DNA of 64,000 nucleotides from Bos javanicus (taxonomy: Eukaryota > Chordata > Mammalia > Artiodactyla > Bovidae): the NCBI RefSeq assembly GCF_032452875.1, contig NC_083878.1:59563378-59627377 (forward strand). The letters run 5' to 3'. Positions 35,134 through 46,640 of the stretch are shown piece by piece. The position numbers and the translations under genes were made by a program. A model generated the notes under the pieces. It had not been told where the DNA came from. It saw only the letters and a list, made by a program, of their open reading frames with translations, and searched no databases. Positions within the stretch are counted from its first letter, which is position 1. Each line of letters opens with the position of its first letter.

Positions 35134-36600
35134 AAAGAAAAAACTCACAAATATCCCTGAAATGAGTCTCTTGATGAATATTTATATCAGTGTTAATGTC
35201 CTCTGAGTTGCTCCCATGCTATGTATGGTCTGGATCATGATTACAGCTGAAACCACTTACACTTTTATAGTATCTGGAACTTATATAAATGCAGTTCAGA
35301 CATCAAGCTTTCTCTACTCACCAGCACCGCAGAAACCACTTATGATCACATACTGGAACCATCAGGTATATGTTAAAATGTTTAAACTTAGCTCAGCTAA
35401 TTTAAGCCCTAAGATGTGACTTACTTGTGAAGTCTATTTCTCTTTAGCTGTATTTATCAATGTAAGAAGATTATTAGGAGAAAGGGTATGGACTTTTCCT
35501 CTGTTGACAGATGGTGGGGATAGTGAAGTGCCTGTGATGCATTGAACTTTTTGACTTTGTGCTCAAAAAGTCTGTCTCTCAAAGGAGCCTTTCTTTGGCA
35601 GGTAGAGTGACTGCCAAAAGCTTCAAGGGGGACAATATATTTCTTTGACATTATATCTGAATTATTGCCCTGAAGTCGGGCAGGGCACTTGTATGTGTGA
35701 GCACTTAAGGCTTTCAAATAGAAAGCAGGCCTCAGGTTTCAGAGACATTTATTAAGAGTTATGAATTTTACTTTCTCATGAATTGCTGAAGATAAAACAT
35801 TCTCATACAATAAAAAGTGAAACTGTGGCATAAAAGTGCATTCAGAAAACATATAATTGTCACACCAAAAATTAATGAAAGTGTCAAAGAACTAAGTCAT
35901 AAGTCATATTTGGAACACAGCCAAGCTCTGGATGCAGACAAACTAATAAATGAATTCTAAAGTGTTTCCTTGAGTCTCCTTTGAGTATTCACTCTTTTGT
36001 AATGTGTTAGTTTTAAAGACAGAAATGGCTAGTCTTTTTTTTTCTAACCAAGCTTAATCTAAGAACAACCCTTTGCATCAATTCTTTCTCTAATAAATAT
36101 TACAAATGAGTTTTGTGTATATAGAACATTCTCAAAAATAAAATCTTCTAATTCAGTCATATATGTGTATTGAGTACCTACTATGTTCTAAGTTCTTACT
36201 TAGATGTTAGAGTTAAAATAGACATGTATGATATATAGATATATATATATACATCCATGGCCAATGAAAAGTAAAGTTTCTTGGATTGTTCATGTGGTTG
36301 AGACTGGCTTTCTTTCGATTTGTAATTCTAGGTCATACTTGTCATTGCTTCCATCAGTTTAGGCATGGCTATGTTGGGTCAGTGCCTCCTCATCTATAAG
36401 CTTTGTTAACCCAACCGATCATCTCTACAATTTCACAGAGACTTTAATATGTATACAACCTGATCTTAGCTGGACCACTAATGACATAAATGCCCTGACT
36501 GGGAAAAACTACCTGAGTTTGGACAATGAAATCTTGATAGATTGTTAATGGAAAGATTCTTCTCAATTATGATGAACAGTAACAGTCTTAACCAATAGCA
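35134..36600. other. Unassigned intergenic sequence
   Basis: No gene or young repeat. A short (TA)n lies at about 36233-36250. The stretch tattgagtacctactatgtt (about 36168) is a phrase common in ancient mammalian repeats. Confidence 0.45.
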
Positions 36601-36611
36601 TTATCATGCTT

Positions 36612-36816
36612 GTGTGTGTTAGTGGCTCAGTCATGTCTGACTCTGAAACCGCACAGACTGCAGCCTGCCAGGCTTCTCCACCCATGGGATTCTCCAGGCA
36701 AGAATACTGGAGCAGATTGCCGTTCCCTTCTCCAGAGGATCTTCCCGACCCAGGAATTGAACCCTGGTCTCCAGCATTGCAGGCAGATTCACCATTTAAG
36801 CTTCAGGGAAGTCCTC
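36612..36816 (-). mobile_element. Bov-tA SINE
   Basis: Antisense element including the tRNA-like head (end caccatttaagcttcaggga). Perfect 11-bp TSD ttatcatgctt (36601-36611 and 36817-36827). Confidence 0.95.
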
Positions 36817-36865
36817 TTATCATGCTTAGCGGTGAAATTAAGTGGGCATTTTAATTATATTGGGA

Positions 36866-37019
36866 CCCATGAACTATACAGCCCATGGAATTCTCCAGAC
36901 CAGAATACTGGAGTGGGTAGCTGTTCCCTTCTCCAGGGGATCTTCTCAACCCAGGGATCGAACTCAGGTCTCCCACATTGCATGCAGATTCTTTACCAGC
37001 TGAGCCACCCGGAAAGCCC
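36866..37019 (-). mobile_element. Bov-tA SINE, 3'-truncated body
   Basis: Antisense element with a full tRNA-like head (accagctgagccacccggaaag) but missing most of the BovA 3' part. 7-bp TSD attggga (36859-36865 and 37020-37026). It lies only 50 bp from the preceding SINE. Confidence 0.9.
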
Positions 37020-37026
37020 ATTGGGA

Positions 37027-38494
37027 AACCAGATAAGGTCAACTAGTGTCTCCACCTTTATTCAATAGTGTTTCAGAAGTTTTAGCTGAGGGAACAAAAT
37101 AAAAAAGAAATTTGAAGTATTACTGTGATGACAATGTGATTATTATTTTTGGATAATATAAGATTAAACTGGTAAACCAAAGAGACTAATAAAGAGGCAA
37201 GTACTTTGTGCAGAAAAAAAGTGAATGTATAAATATCAATAATTTCCATATACCAAAAATATTCCATTTAAAAATGTAGTAGAAATATACCATAGTTATA
37301 TGTATGACATATCTCTGATCAAGATAATTGCAATATATTTATTAACTACTTTAAGAAGATATAGATAAGAAAAATTGCAAATGACTTAAACAAATGAACA
37401 AATGATAGAAACAAAATAAAAACAGTCTGGTGAAGGTATGAGGACATAGACATTTTCACAGACCATTTTAGATTGTTTATAGTATGAGAGTATAGCTTGT
37501 CAATACAAAAAATTTAAAAATTGCAATTATTCACTGGTAATATAGTTTTTCAGAATGTACTTTAAACAAAAAAAAAATTAAGCATGTATGCAAGATCTTC
37601 TCTATATGAAACATTAATTTTACTACTGAGAACTGGAAGCAGTAAAAAAAAGTCTAGAATCAAGGGACATATTAAACACATTACAGAGTTCTAGTAACAC
37701 AAAGCTTGTTGCAACATCAGATCTCAGGTTACTCTAAGATGCTTATTGCTATGGAAATATGATCATGCATTTTACATGGAAAATTAACTATAAAACATGC
37801 ACTGTGGGATTTCAGTTCTGGGATGATATAGGAGGCAGACATGTGAATACCTAATAGGCATTACAAACAATGTAGCAGAGGAAGAAAAGGAGTTGATTCC
37901 TAATATCCATTCTTCTTTCTTCCTGCAGGCATTAAGATCCTGAATTTTAGCTGATCACAAGCTGCCTGGCTAAGGTCTGTATAATACAGTCTCCGTAAGT
38001 AGTTGTAGCCTAGTGACTAAGTTCTGGGCATTGGTATGTGTATGGAAGTGATGTGGACAAATTCCAAGTCATTGCTTTAAAAAAAGGGAGCATTCTTCCC
38101 TTTCCTCCTTCATCTTGCTTTCTGGTATTTGGATGTAGTCTTAAAACATCTTCAACAAGGTGGACATAAGAAAATGTATATTCAAAAAATTTATGTATCG
38201 GGAAATGGGAAGGTAGAAGGGAAGTAGTACAAAAAACAGTCAGAAAAATTAGAGATAGAAACAGAAGTCAGAAGTAGTGTGGAGAGAAGGAAAATGCCAT
38301 TGTTTTGACATTTTAAAAATTAAGTGTGGAAACCGAAATGTTTTCCACTTTGGAAAGCTGTGTGGAAAGCCCCTCAGTTTTTCCACCTCGCTCTACCATG
38401 GCCCTCCCACCCACTGCTTCCCCACTGTGAACACAATTTTAAACTAAGTGTGTGTTCTTTGTCTTACACTTATTTTCTAGTTATTCTGTTAAAC
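37027..38494. other. Unassigned AT-rich intergenic sequence
   Basis: No gene or nameable repeat. The 129-aa frame at 38324-38713 is mostly the following SINE. Confidence 0.5.
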
Positions 38495-38497
38495 AGA

Positions 38498-38722
38498 AGC
38501 TACCCTGGTAGCTCAGTTGGTAAAGAATCCGCCTGCAATGCTGGAGACCTGGGTTCAATCCCTGGGTTGGGAAGATTCCCTGGGTTGGGAAGATTCCCTG
38601 GAGAAGGGAATGGCTACCCCCTCAAGTATTCTTGCCTGGAGAATTCCTCAGACAGAGGAGCCTGGCGGGATACAGGCCATGGGTTGCAGAGTCGGACACG
38701 ACTGAGCAACTAAGCACACACA
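38498..38722 (+). mobile_element. Bov-tA SINE with internal 18-bp duplication
   Basis: The head (accctggtagctcagttggt, B box ggttcaatccc) and body are complete. The 18-mer tccctgggttgggaagat occurs twice in direct tandem (38559-38576 and 38577-38594), where other copies have it once. Confidence 0.94.
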
Positions 38723-38904
38723 CATAACTAAGGCTAAATTCTCATAGCCAGACAGTTCTTTCAGGTTTTGCAGCCATAAGGATAAATCTATTCCTTGCAT
38801 TTGCTGCCATCTGCTGGCTTTGTTTGTGCTAGCATACTCAGTACTTGTGCCTGCTTATTCCTGCACTTTAGGTAGTCCAGGTTCTGTGATTTTCTTTATG
38901 TTAT

Positions 38905-40063
38905 TTGTTGCTGTTCGTAGCTAAGTCATGTCTGACTCTTTGCGACCCCATGGTCTGCAGCACTCCAGACTTCCTGGTCCTTCACTGTCTCCCAGAGTTT
39001 GGTGAAACTCAAGTCCATTGAGTCTGTGATATCATTCAACCATCTCATCTTCTGTTATTGCCTTCTCTTTCTGCCCTCAATCTTTTCCAGCATCAAGGTT
39101 TTTCCAGTGAGTCAGTTCTTTGCATCATGTGGCCAAAGTATTGGAGCTTCAGCTTCAGCATCAGTCCTTTAAATGAATATTCAAGGTTGATTCCCTTTAG
39201 GATTGACAGGTTTGATCTCCTTGCTGTCCAAGGAACTGTTAAGAGTCTTCTCCAGCAGTACATTTGAAAGCATCTATTCTTCAGCATTCAGCCTTCTTAA
39301 TGGTCCAACTCTCACATCCATACATGACTATTGGTAAAACCATAGCTTTAACTAGATGGACTTTGGTCAGCAAAGTGATATCTCTGCTTTTTAACATACT
39401 GTCTAGGTTTGTCATAGCTTTTCTTCCAAGGAGTGTCTTTTAATTTTATGGCTGCAGTCACCATCCACAGTGATTTTGGAGCCCAAGAAAATAAAACCTG
39501 CCACTGTTTCCATTGTTTCCCAATCTATTTGCCATGAAGTGATGGAACCAGATGCCTTGATCTTATTTTTTTGAATGTTGACTTTTAAGCCAGCTTTTAA
39601 CTCTCCTCTTTCACCTTCTTCAAGAGGCTCTTTAGTTTCTCTTCACTTTCTGCCATTAGAGTGGTATCATCTGCATATCTGAGGTTGTTGATATTTCTCC
39701 CAGCAATCTTGATTCCACTTGTGATTCATCCAGTCCAGCATTTTGCATGAGGTACTCTGCATATAAGTTAAATAAACAGGATGACAATATATAGCCTTGA
39801 CGTACTCTTTTCCCAATTTTGAAACAGTCCATTGTTTCATGTCAATTTTTAACTGTTGCTTCTTGACCTCCTCTGGTTTCTCAGGAGGCAGGTAAGGTGT
39901 TCTGGTATTCCCATCTATTTCAGAATTTTCTACAGTTTGTTGTGATCCACACAGACAAAGGCTTTAGCATAGTCAATGAAGCAGAACTAGATGTTTCTTT
40001 CTGGAATTCTCTTGCTTTCTCTATGATCCAAAGGATGTTGGCAATCTCTGGTTCTTCTGTCTT
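38905..40063 (-). mobile_element. BovB LINE, 5'-truncated, older
   Basis: Antisense 3' 1.16 kb of BovB, from ttgttgctgttcgtagctaa to the block preceding RT motif A (ctggttcttctgtcttttct). It is more diverged than neighbouring copies. Motif C still reads YADDTTL (about 39660-39685). Frames are broken. Confidence 0.92.
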
Positions 40064-40084
40064 TTCTATTTACCTGCCTTTCAT

Positions 40085-40235
40085 TCTTGATTAAGTAATT
40101 TTGGAAAGTCAAAGAGTCTTTCTTAACCCTGGTTTCCTCATCCATAAAGTAAGAATTATAATAAAGCTTGCTTTACAATTTTGTTTATCAGCCACTAAGA
40201 TAATGCTTTGCAAAATTCTAAACAGCTGTTTTTAG
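40085..40235 (+). repeat. Possible MIR fragment
   Basis: Weak match: attaagtaattttgg, then ggtttcctcatccataaagt and agaattataataaagc in MIR order. It abuts the BovB truncation point. Confidence 0.4.
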
Positions 40236-41129
40236 AATGTCAGGGTATCTTGACTCTGATACCAGGCACAGTCACTTTTTTAAGTATTATTAATAAATTA
40301 CCAACAATTCAACATAGCTGTAAAGTTTCACCTGAATAGTTCCAAGTTATAAAACATGCAGAACATAAAAAAGAAAAAGAAAGCACTGAATACCATCACA
40401 GAACCATTCAAGTTTACGTGTAAATCTGGATCTCATATGAAAACAAATCGATTCAATTTTAGGGCTCTGGTCTGCTTTTAATAAGTGTCCACCTTAGCAG
40501 GGAGTGGCTATGACACATTATCAAATATTATCAATATGTGCCAGGGACACAATTCTTTCATTTTTGAATATTAATAAAATAGAAAACAAATCACAGCTTT
40601 GTTTAAGCTGCTGATGAAACTAGCTTTAAACATACTACAGAAGTTAGAAAGAAGTTGATGGAATCTAGAGCACAAAGCAAAATTGTGAAAGACCTTTGGG
40701 GAACAGAAAGTTGGTAGGGTATTTATGAGGGAAGAAACTGGGGACCTGAGGTGGGGCAGGGCCAAAAGCCGAATGAGACAACATACTGTGGAAGTGCTTT
40801 CTGGTGTGTTCCACTCTTTTCTTCATCAACGTCAACAAAGAGAACATTACAGTGTAAACTAAAGTAGTCCAGCTGGGGTAGAAGACAGATTCTTGCAGTG
40901 ATCCTGTCCCACCCCAGGAGTCACACAATGTCAACCTAAGGAAAGAGCACTTTGAAAATAGGAGCGGACATATTTGATGGTCTTCGATGGGAAAGGTCAC
41001 TTAAAATGAGTTGAGACTCGATGGGAATGCCAGATATCCTTGGCCCTGAAGTATTATCCCAAAGACACTTTTAAACTCACTTTGACAGGCCTACCATAGA
41101 ACTGTGGCATCCAGGTTTACAATAAAGAC
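40236..41129. other. Unassigned intergenic sequence
   Basis: No gene. The antisense frame 40665-41000 (111 aa) has no motif I recognise. Confidence 0.5.
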
Positions 41130-41577
41130 AAGATATGCCATTTACAGCAACCTGGATAGACCTAGAGATTGTCATACTGAGTGAAACAAGTCAGATAGAA
41201 AGAGAGAAATATGTTATCTATCACTTACATGCAGTCTTAAAAAGTAATATAAATGAATTTATTTATAAAACAGAAACAGACTCACAGACTTAGAGAACAA
41301 GCTTATGGTTACCAAGGTGAAAGGGTTGGAAGGAGGGATAGGGAGTCTGGAATTGACATGTATACACTGCTCTATTTAAAATGGATAATCATCAAGGACC
41401 TGCTGTAAATCACAAGGAACTCTGCTGAATATAATGTAACAACCAAAATGTAAAAGAATTTGAAAAAGAATAGATACAATGTATATGTATAACTGAATCA
41501 TTTTGCTGTACACTTGAAACTAACACAATACTGTTAATCAATTATACTCCAATGTAAAATAAAATTTAAAAAAACAG
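41130..41577 (+). mobile_element. Older L1 3' end
   Basis: Order of words: agcaacctggatagacctag, actgagtgaaacaagtcaga, cttatggttaccaaggtg, then gtataactgaatcattttgc and gaaactaacacaatactg, ending in A-rich sequence at about 41560. This is the older artiodactyl L1 3' UTR type, as at 12400. Confidence 0.88.
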
Positions 41578-42090
41578 TGAAAAATCCCCCAATACAGATA
41601 AGACAACTGACACCAAAAAGCAATAAGAAATCATAGGGGAAAATGACAAGACTAAGGTCTATGAAAGAAACAAGAGAATAAATAAATTTTCAGATAAATA
41701 TTAAGCTTACAAATTTTGAACTTAAAAAGCACCACATATAATTCTTTTAAATAGGATATAAAATTGGTAGCAGACATGTAAGTATATAAAAAAACAATTT
41801 ACAATACAGGTATGAAGAATATAAAATAGGAAATAAAGAACTAAAAATAGAATAAAGAAAAAAATTAGTAACTGGAGGCTGAGATCATGTAATATTTTAT
41901 AGAAAGCACAGAAAAAGATTAAAACGTTGGCAAAATAAAAGATAAGTCTAGAGATATGAAATGTAAAAATAGAAGAGCCATCATCCATAGACTGTATATA
42001 TCAGACAGAGAAAAAATGTAGAAAGGAATAATTGAAATAATATATGTCTTCTGTTTAAAGGAAGATGAAAAATGCAACTATAACCTTAAA
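41578..42090. other. Unassigned A-rich sequence
   Basis: Between two L1 ends, with no gene. It may be older L1 body but cannot be placed. Confidence 0.4.
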
Positions 42091-43427
42091 CTTTTTTTTT
42101 CTTTTTTTTTTAATTTTTTTTTTTTTTTTTTTTACTTTACAATATTGTATTGGTTTTGCCATATGGCAACATGCATCTGCCACGGGTGTACACATGTTTC
42201 CAATTCTGAACCCCCCTCCCATCTCCCTCCCCATACCATCCCTCTGGGTCATCCCAGTGCACCAGCCCCAAGCTTCCTGTATCCTGCATTGAACCTGGAC
42301 TGGTGATTCATTTCTTATATGATATTACACATGTTTTAATGCCATTCTCCCAAATCATCCTCCTCCTCCCTCTCCCACAGAGTCCAAAAGACTGTTCTAT
42401 ATATCAGTGTCTCTTTTGCTGTCTCGTATACAGGGTTGTCATACCATCTTTCTAAATTCCATATATATGCATTAGTATACTTATGGCAGAAAGTGAAGAG
42501 GAACTAAAAAGCCTCTTGATGAAGGTGAAAGTGGAGAGTGAAAAAGTTGGCTTAAAGCTCAACATTCAGAAAACGAAGATCATGGCATCCGGTCCCATCA
42601 CTTCATGGGAAATAGATGGGGTAACAGTGGAAACAGTGTCAGACTTTATTTTTCTGGGCTCCAAAATCACTGAAGATGGTGACTGCAGCCATGAAATTAA
42701 AAGACGCTTACTCCTTGGAAGGAAAGTTATGACCAACCTAGATAGCATATTCAAAAGCAGAGACATTACTTTGCCAACAAAGGTTCATCTAGTCAAGGCT
42801 ATGGTTTTTCCTGTGGTCATGTATGGATGTGAGAGTTGGACTGTGAAGAAGGCTGAGCACCGAAGAATTGATGCTTTTGAACTGTGGTGTTGGAGAAGAC
42901 TCTTGAGAGTCCCTTGGACTGCAAGGAGATCCAACCAGTCCATTCTAAAGGAGATCAGCCCTGGAATTTCTTTGGAAGGAGTGATGATAAAGCTGAAACT
43001 CCAGTACTTTGGCCACCTCATGCGAAGAGTTGACTCATTGGAAAGACTCTGATGCTGGGAGGGATTGGGAGCAAGAGGAGAAGGGGATGACAGAGGATGA
43101 GATGGCTGGATGGCATCACTGACTCGATGGACATGAGTCTGAGTAAACTCCGGGAGTTGGTGGTGGACAGGGAGGCCTGGCATGCTGCAATTCATGGGGT
43201 CGCAAAGAATCGGACATGACTGAGTGACTGATCTGATCTGATCTGATACTGTATTGGTGTTTTTCTTTCTGGCTTACTTCACTCTGTATAATAGGCTCCA
43301 GTTTCATCCACCTCATTAGAACTGATTCAAATGTATTCTTTTTAATGGCTGAGTAATACTCCATTGTGTATATGTACCACAGCTTTCTTATCCATTCAGC
43401 TGCTGATAGACATCTAGGTTGCTTCCA
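42091..43427 (-). mobile_element. L1 LINE 3' end, head-to-head with the next L1, split by a BovB
   Basis: Poly(T) (42091-42133) leads into the antisense L1 3' UTR (actttacaatattgtattgg ...), interrupted at gcattagtatac (42480) by a BovB and resuming at tgtattggtg (43250). It ends abruptly at ctaggttgcttcc (about 43427), where a sense-strand L1 starts. The ORF2 tail (43442-43250, minus) encodes YYSAIKKNTFESVLMRWMKL. Confidence 0.93.
42481..43245 (+). mobile_element. BovB LINE 3' part nested in L1
   Basis: 765 bp beginning ttatggcagaaagtgaagag and ending in (ATCTG)n. The L1 is continuous on both sides, with short TSD atac (42477-42480 and 43246-43249). It has the longest intact C-terminal frame in the window: 42483-43052, 189 aa (MAESEEELKSLLMKVKVESE ... 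KLKLQYFGHLMRRVDSLERL). RT and endonuclease are absent, so it is a recent but truncated copy. Confidence 0.96.
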
Positions 43428-44096
43428 AAAATATACAAGCAACTCCTGCAGCTCAATTCCAGAAAAATAAACGACCCAATCAAAAAATGGGCCAAAGAAC
43501 TAAATAGACATTTCTCCAAAGAAGACATACAGATGGCTAACAAACACATGAAAAGATGCTCAACATCACTCATTATCAGAGAAATGCAAATCAAAACCAC
43601 AGTGAGGTACCATCTCACGCCAGTCAGAATGGCTGCAATCCAAAAGTCTACAAACAATAAATGCTGGAGAGGGTGTGGAGAAAAGGGAACCCTCTTACAC
43701 TGTTGGTGGGAATGCAAACTACTACAGCCACTATGGAGAACAGTGTGGAGATTCCTTAAAAAACTGGAAATAGAACTGCCTTATGATCCAGCAATCCCAC
43801 TGCTGGGCATACACACTGAGGAAACCAGAAGGGAAAGAGACACGTGTACCCCAATGTTCATCGCAGCACTGTTTATAATAGCCAGGACATGGAAGCAACC
43901 TAGATGTCCATCAGCAGATGAATGGATAAGAAAGCAGTGGTACATTTACACAATGGAGTATTACTCAGCCATTAAAAAGAATATATTTGAATCAGTTCTA
44001 ATGAAGTGGATGAAACTGGAGCCTATTATACAGAGTGAAGTAAGCCAGAAGGACAAACACCAATACAGTATACTAACGCATATATATGGAATTTAG
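43419..44096 (+). pseudogene. L1 ORF2 C-terminal relic, open to its natural stop
   Basis: A 225-aa frame. After about three junction residues it reads IYKQLLQLNSRKINDPIKKW, then LNRHFSKEDIQMANKHMKRC, CWRGCGEKGTLLHCWWEC (CX3CX7HX4C intact), PYDPAIPLLGIHTEETRRER and ends IYGI. That is the normal end of L1 ORF2 with no internal stop, pointing to a fairly young insertion. The RT and endonuclease domains are missing. Confidence 0.92.
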
Positions 44097-44426
44097 AAAG
44101 ATGGTAACGATAACCCTGTATACGAGACAGCAAAAGAGACACTGATGTATAGAACAGGCTTATGGACTCTGTGGGAGAGGGAGAGGGTGGTAAGATTTGG
44201 GAGAATGGCATTGAAACATGTGAAATGTCATGTATGAAATGAGATGCCAGTCCAGGTTCAATGCACGATGTTGGATGCTTGGGACTGGTGCACTGGGACG
44301 ACCCAGAGGGATGGTATGGGGAGGGAGGAGGGAGGAGGGTTCAGGATGGATTTTCTTTTAAAAATTTAAAATAAATTTTAAAAAAAATAAAAATTAAAAA
44401 AAAAAGAAAGAAAAAAAAAAAAGAAG
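43427..44426 (+). mobile_element. L1 LINE 3' end, 5'-truncated
   Basis: Starts aaaaatatacaagcaactcc in ORF2, continues through the stop codon (44094-44096) and 3' UTR, and ends in an A-rich tail (44345-44426). The 3' UTR is shorter than in the other copies: after ggttcaggatgg it jumps to attttcttttaaaaattt, lacking the gcaaaaccaatacaatattg block, so it is a different L1 subfamily end. Confidence 0.93.
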
Positions 44427-44699
44427 AATATTAGCGAAACTGCACAGTGAGTAGGAAAGTAAATGCAAAGAAGTAGCAAGGACAAAAATAATAAAAAATG
44501 ACTAATAAGGGTAAAAGTAGAAAATTAAGATTTATACTGAATCTTTGCTATATAAATGAAGGAGAAGAATAGATTGCCTAGTAAGGCATAATTTTATTAA
44601 TCAACGTTAAAAGTACATAATAATATACAGAGCACATAATATAACATTGTGTAGATTTTATCTCTGGGGAAGTTAAGACAGAAATCTGTTTATGTAAAT
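44427..44699. other. Unassigned A-rich sequence
   Basis: No gene. It may be continuous with the L1 remnant that follows. Confidence 0.4.
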
Positions 44700-44853
44700 T
44701 ATCCTTTTGGTGAAAAAAGGAGAAAATGGTACAATCATTTCATTGAGGCAAGAAAAGCATTTGATAATTTTCAATCCTAGTCTCTGATAGAAAATGTCAG
44801 AATATAAGAAGTAAAAGGGAATCCTTTTATTTTGAAAAAGAAATAACCTACCC
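44700..44853 (+). mobile_element. Ancient L1 ORF2 fragment (RT motif A region)
   Basis: The words gtacaatcatttcattgagg and caagaaaagcatttgataat read as I-E-A-R-K-A-F-D. This parallels the L1 RT motif A block (…DAEKAFD…), with the catalytic Asp apparently lost. It is heavily decayed and cut off by the BovB array. Confidence 0.5.
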
Positions 44854-44864
44854 TGATGATAATG

Positions 44865-45513
44865 ATCATGGCATCTGGTTCCATCACTTCATGGCAAATA
44901 GAAGGGGAAACAGTGGAAAAAGCATCAGACTTTATTTTGGGGGGCTCCAAACTCACTGCAGATGGTGATTGCAGCCATGAAATTAAAAGACACTTACTCC
45001 TTGGAAGGAAAGTTATGACCAACCTAGATAGCATAATCAAAAACAGAGATATTACTTTGCCAACAAAGGTCCGTCTAGTCAAGGCTATGGTTTTTGCAAG
45101 GTTTTGTATGGATGTGAGAGTTGGACTGTGAAGAAAGCTGAGTGTCGAAGAATTGATACTTTTGAACTGTGGTGTTGGAGAAGACTCTTGAGAGTCCCTT
45201 GGACCACAAGGAGATCCAACCAGTCCATCTTAAAGGAGACCAGTCCTGGGTGTTCATTGGAAGGAATGATGTTGAAGCTGAAACTCCAATACTTTGGCCA
45301 CCTCATGTGAAGAATTGACTCATGGAAAAGACCCTGATGCTGAGAGATTGGGGGCAGGAGGACAAGGGGACGACAGAGAATGAGATGGCTGGATGGCATC
45401 ATGACTCGATGGACATGAGTTTGGGTAAACTCCGGGAGTTGGTGATGGACAGGGAGGCCTGGCGTGCTGCGATTCATGGGGTCACAGAGTCAGGCACGAC
45501 TGAACGACTGAAC
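44865..45513 (+). mobile_element. BovB 3' end, first of three at one target site
   Basis: Starts atcatggcatctggttccat and ends cacgactgaacgactgaac. It is bordered on both sides by tgatgataatg (44854-44864 and 45514-45524). The left flank is not BovB, so this word is target sequence. The C-terminal frame is broken several times (44856-45131, 45104-45310, 45322-45516). Confidence 0.94.
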
Positions 45514-45515
45514 TG

Positions 45516-46640
45516 ATGATAATGGGCTTAACAAAGGACAGAAGTGGAATGGACCTAACAGAAGCAGAAGATATTAAGAAGAGGTGGCAAGAATACACAG
45601 AAGAACTGTACAAAAAAGAGCTTCACAACCCAGATAATCACGATGGTGTGATCACTCACCTAGAGCCAGACATCCTGGAATGTGAAGTCAAGTGGGCCTT
45701 AGGAAGCGTCACTACCAACAAAGCTAGTGGAGGTGATGGAATTCCAGTTGAGCTATTTCAAATCCTGAAAGATGATGCGGTGAAGGTGCTGCACTCAATA
45801 TGCCAGCAAATATGGAAAAAACAGCAGTGTCCACAGGACTGGAAAATGTCAGTTTTCATCCCAGTCCCAAAGAAAGGCGATGCCAAAGAATGCTCAAATT
45901 ACTACATAACTGCACTCATCTCACACAGTAGTAAAGTAATGCTTAAAATTCTCCAGGCCAGGCTTCAGCAATACATGAACCGTGAACATCCAGATGTTCA
46001 AGCTGGTTTTAGAAAAGGCAGAGGAACCAGAGATCAAATTGCCAGCATCTGCTGGATCATCAAAAAAGCAAGAGAGTTCCAGAAAAACATCTATTTCTTC
46101 TTTATTGACTATGCCCAAGCCTTTGACTGTGTGGATCACAAGAAACTGTGGAAAATTCTGAAAGAGATGGGAATACCAGACCACCTGACCTGCCTCTTGG
46201 GAAACCTGTATGCAGGTCAGGAAGCGACAGTTAGGACTGGACGTGGAACATCAGACTGGTTCCAAATAGGAAAAGGAGTATGTCAAGGCTGTATATTGTC
46301 ACCCTGCTTATTTAACTTATATGCAGAGTACATCATGAGAAATGCTGGGCTGGAAGAAGCACAAGCTGGAATCAAGATTGCCGGGAGAAATATCAGTAAC
46401 CTCAGATATGTAGATGACACCACCCTTATGGCAGAAAGTGAAGAATTAAAAAGCCTCTTGATTAAAGTGAAAGAGGAGAGTGAAAAAGTTGGCTTAAAGC
46501 TCAATGTTCAGAAAACTAAGATCATGGCATCCAGTCCCATTACTTCATGGCAGATATGTGGGGAAACAGTGAAAACGATGGCTGACTTTATTTCTGGGCT
46601 CCAAAATCACTGCAGATGGCAATTGCAACAACATAATTAA
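45516..46640 (+). pseudogene. BovB reverse transcriptase, 374-aa open frame, endonuclease missing
   Basis: This is the longest open frame in the window. It includes RKR-type linker words KKRWQEYTEELYKKELHNPD (about residues 23-42), fingers (KMSVFIPVPKKGDAKECSNY), motif A FFIDYAQAFDCVDH, the QEATVRTGRGTSDWFQIGKG block, motif B-like QGCILSPCLFNLYAEYIMRN, motif C RYVDDTTLMAESEE with both Asp residues, and the start of the C-terminal region. The frame ends in a frameshift at about 46590-46640. Its first ATG lies inside the target-site duplication, not in BovB. Without endonuclease and C-terminal region it is not expected to act on its own. Confidence 0.92.
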
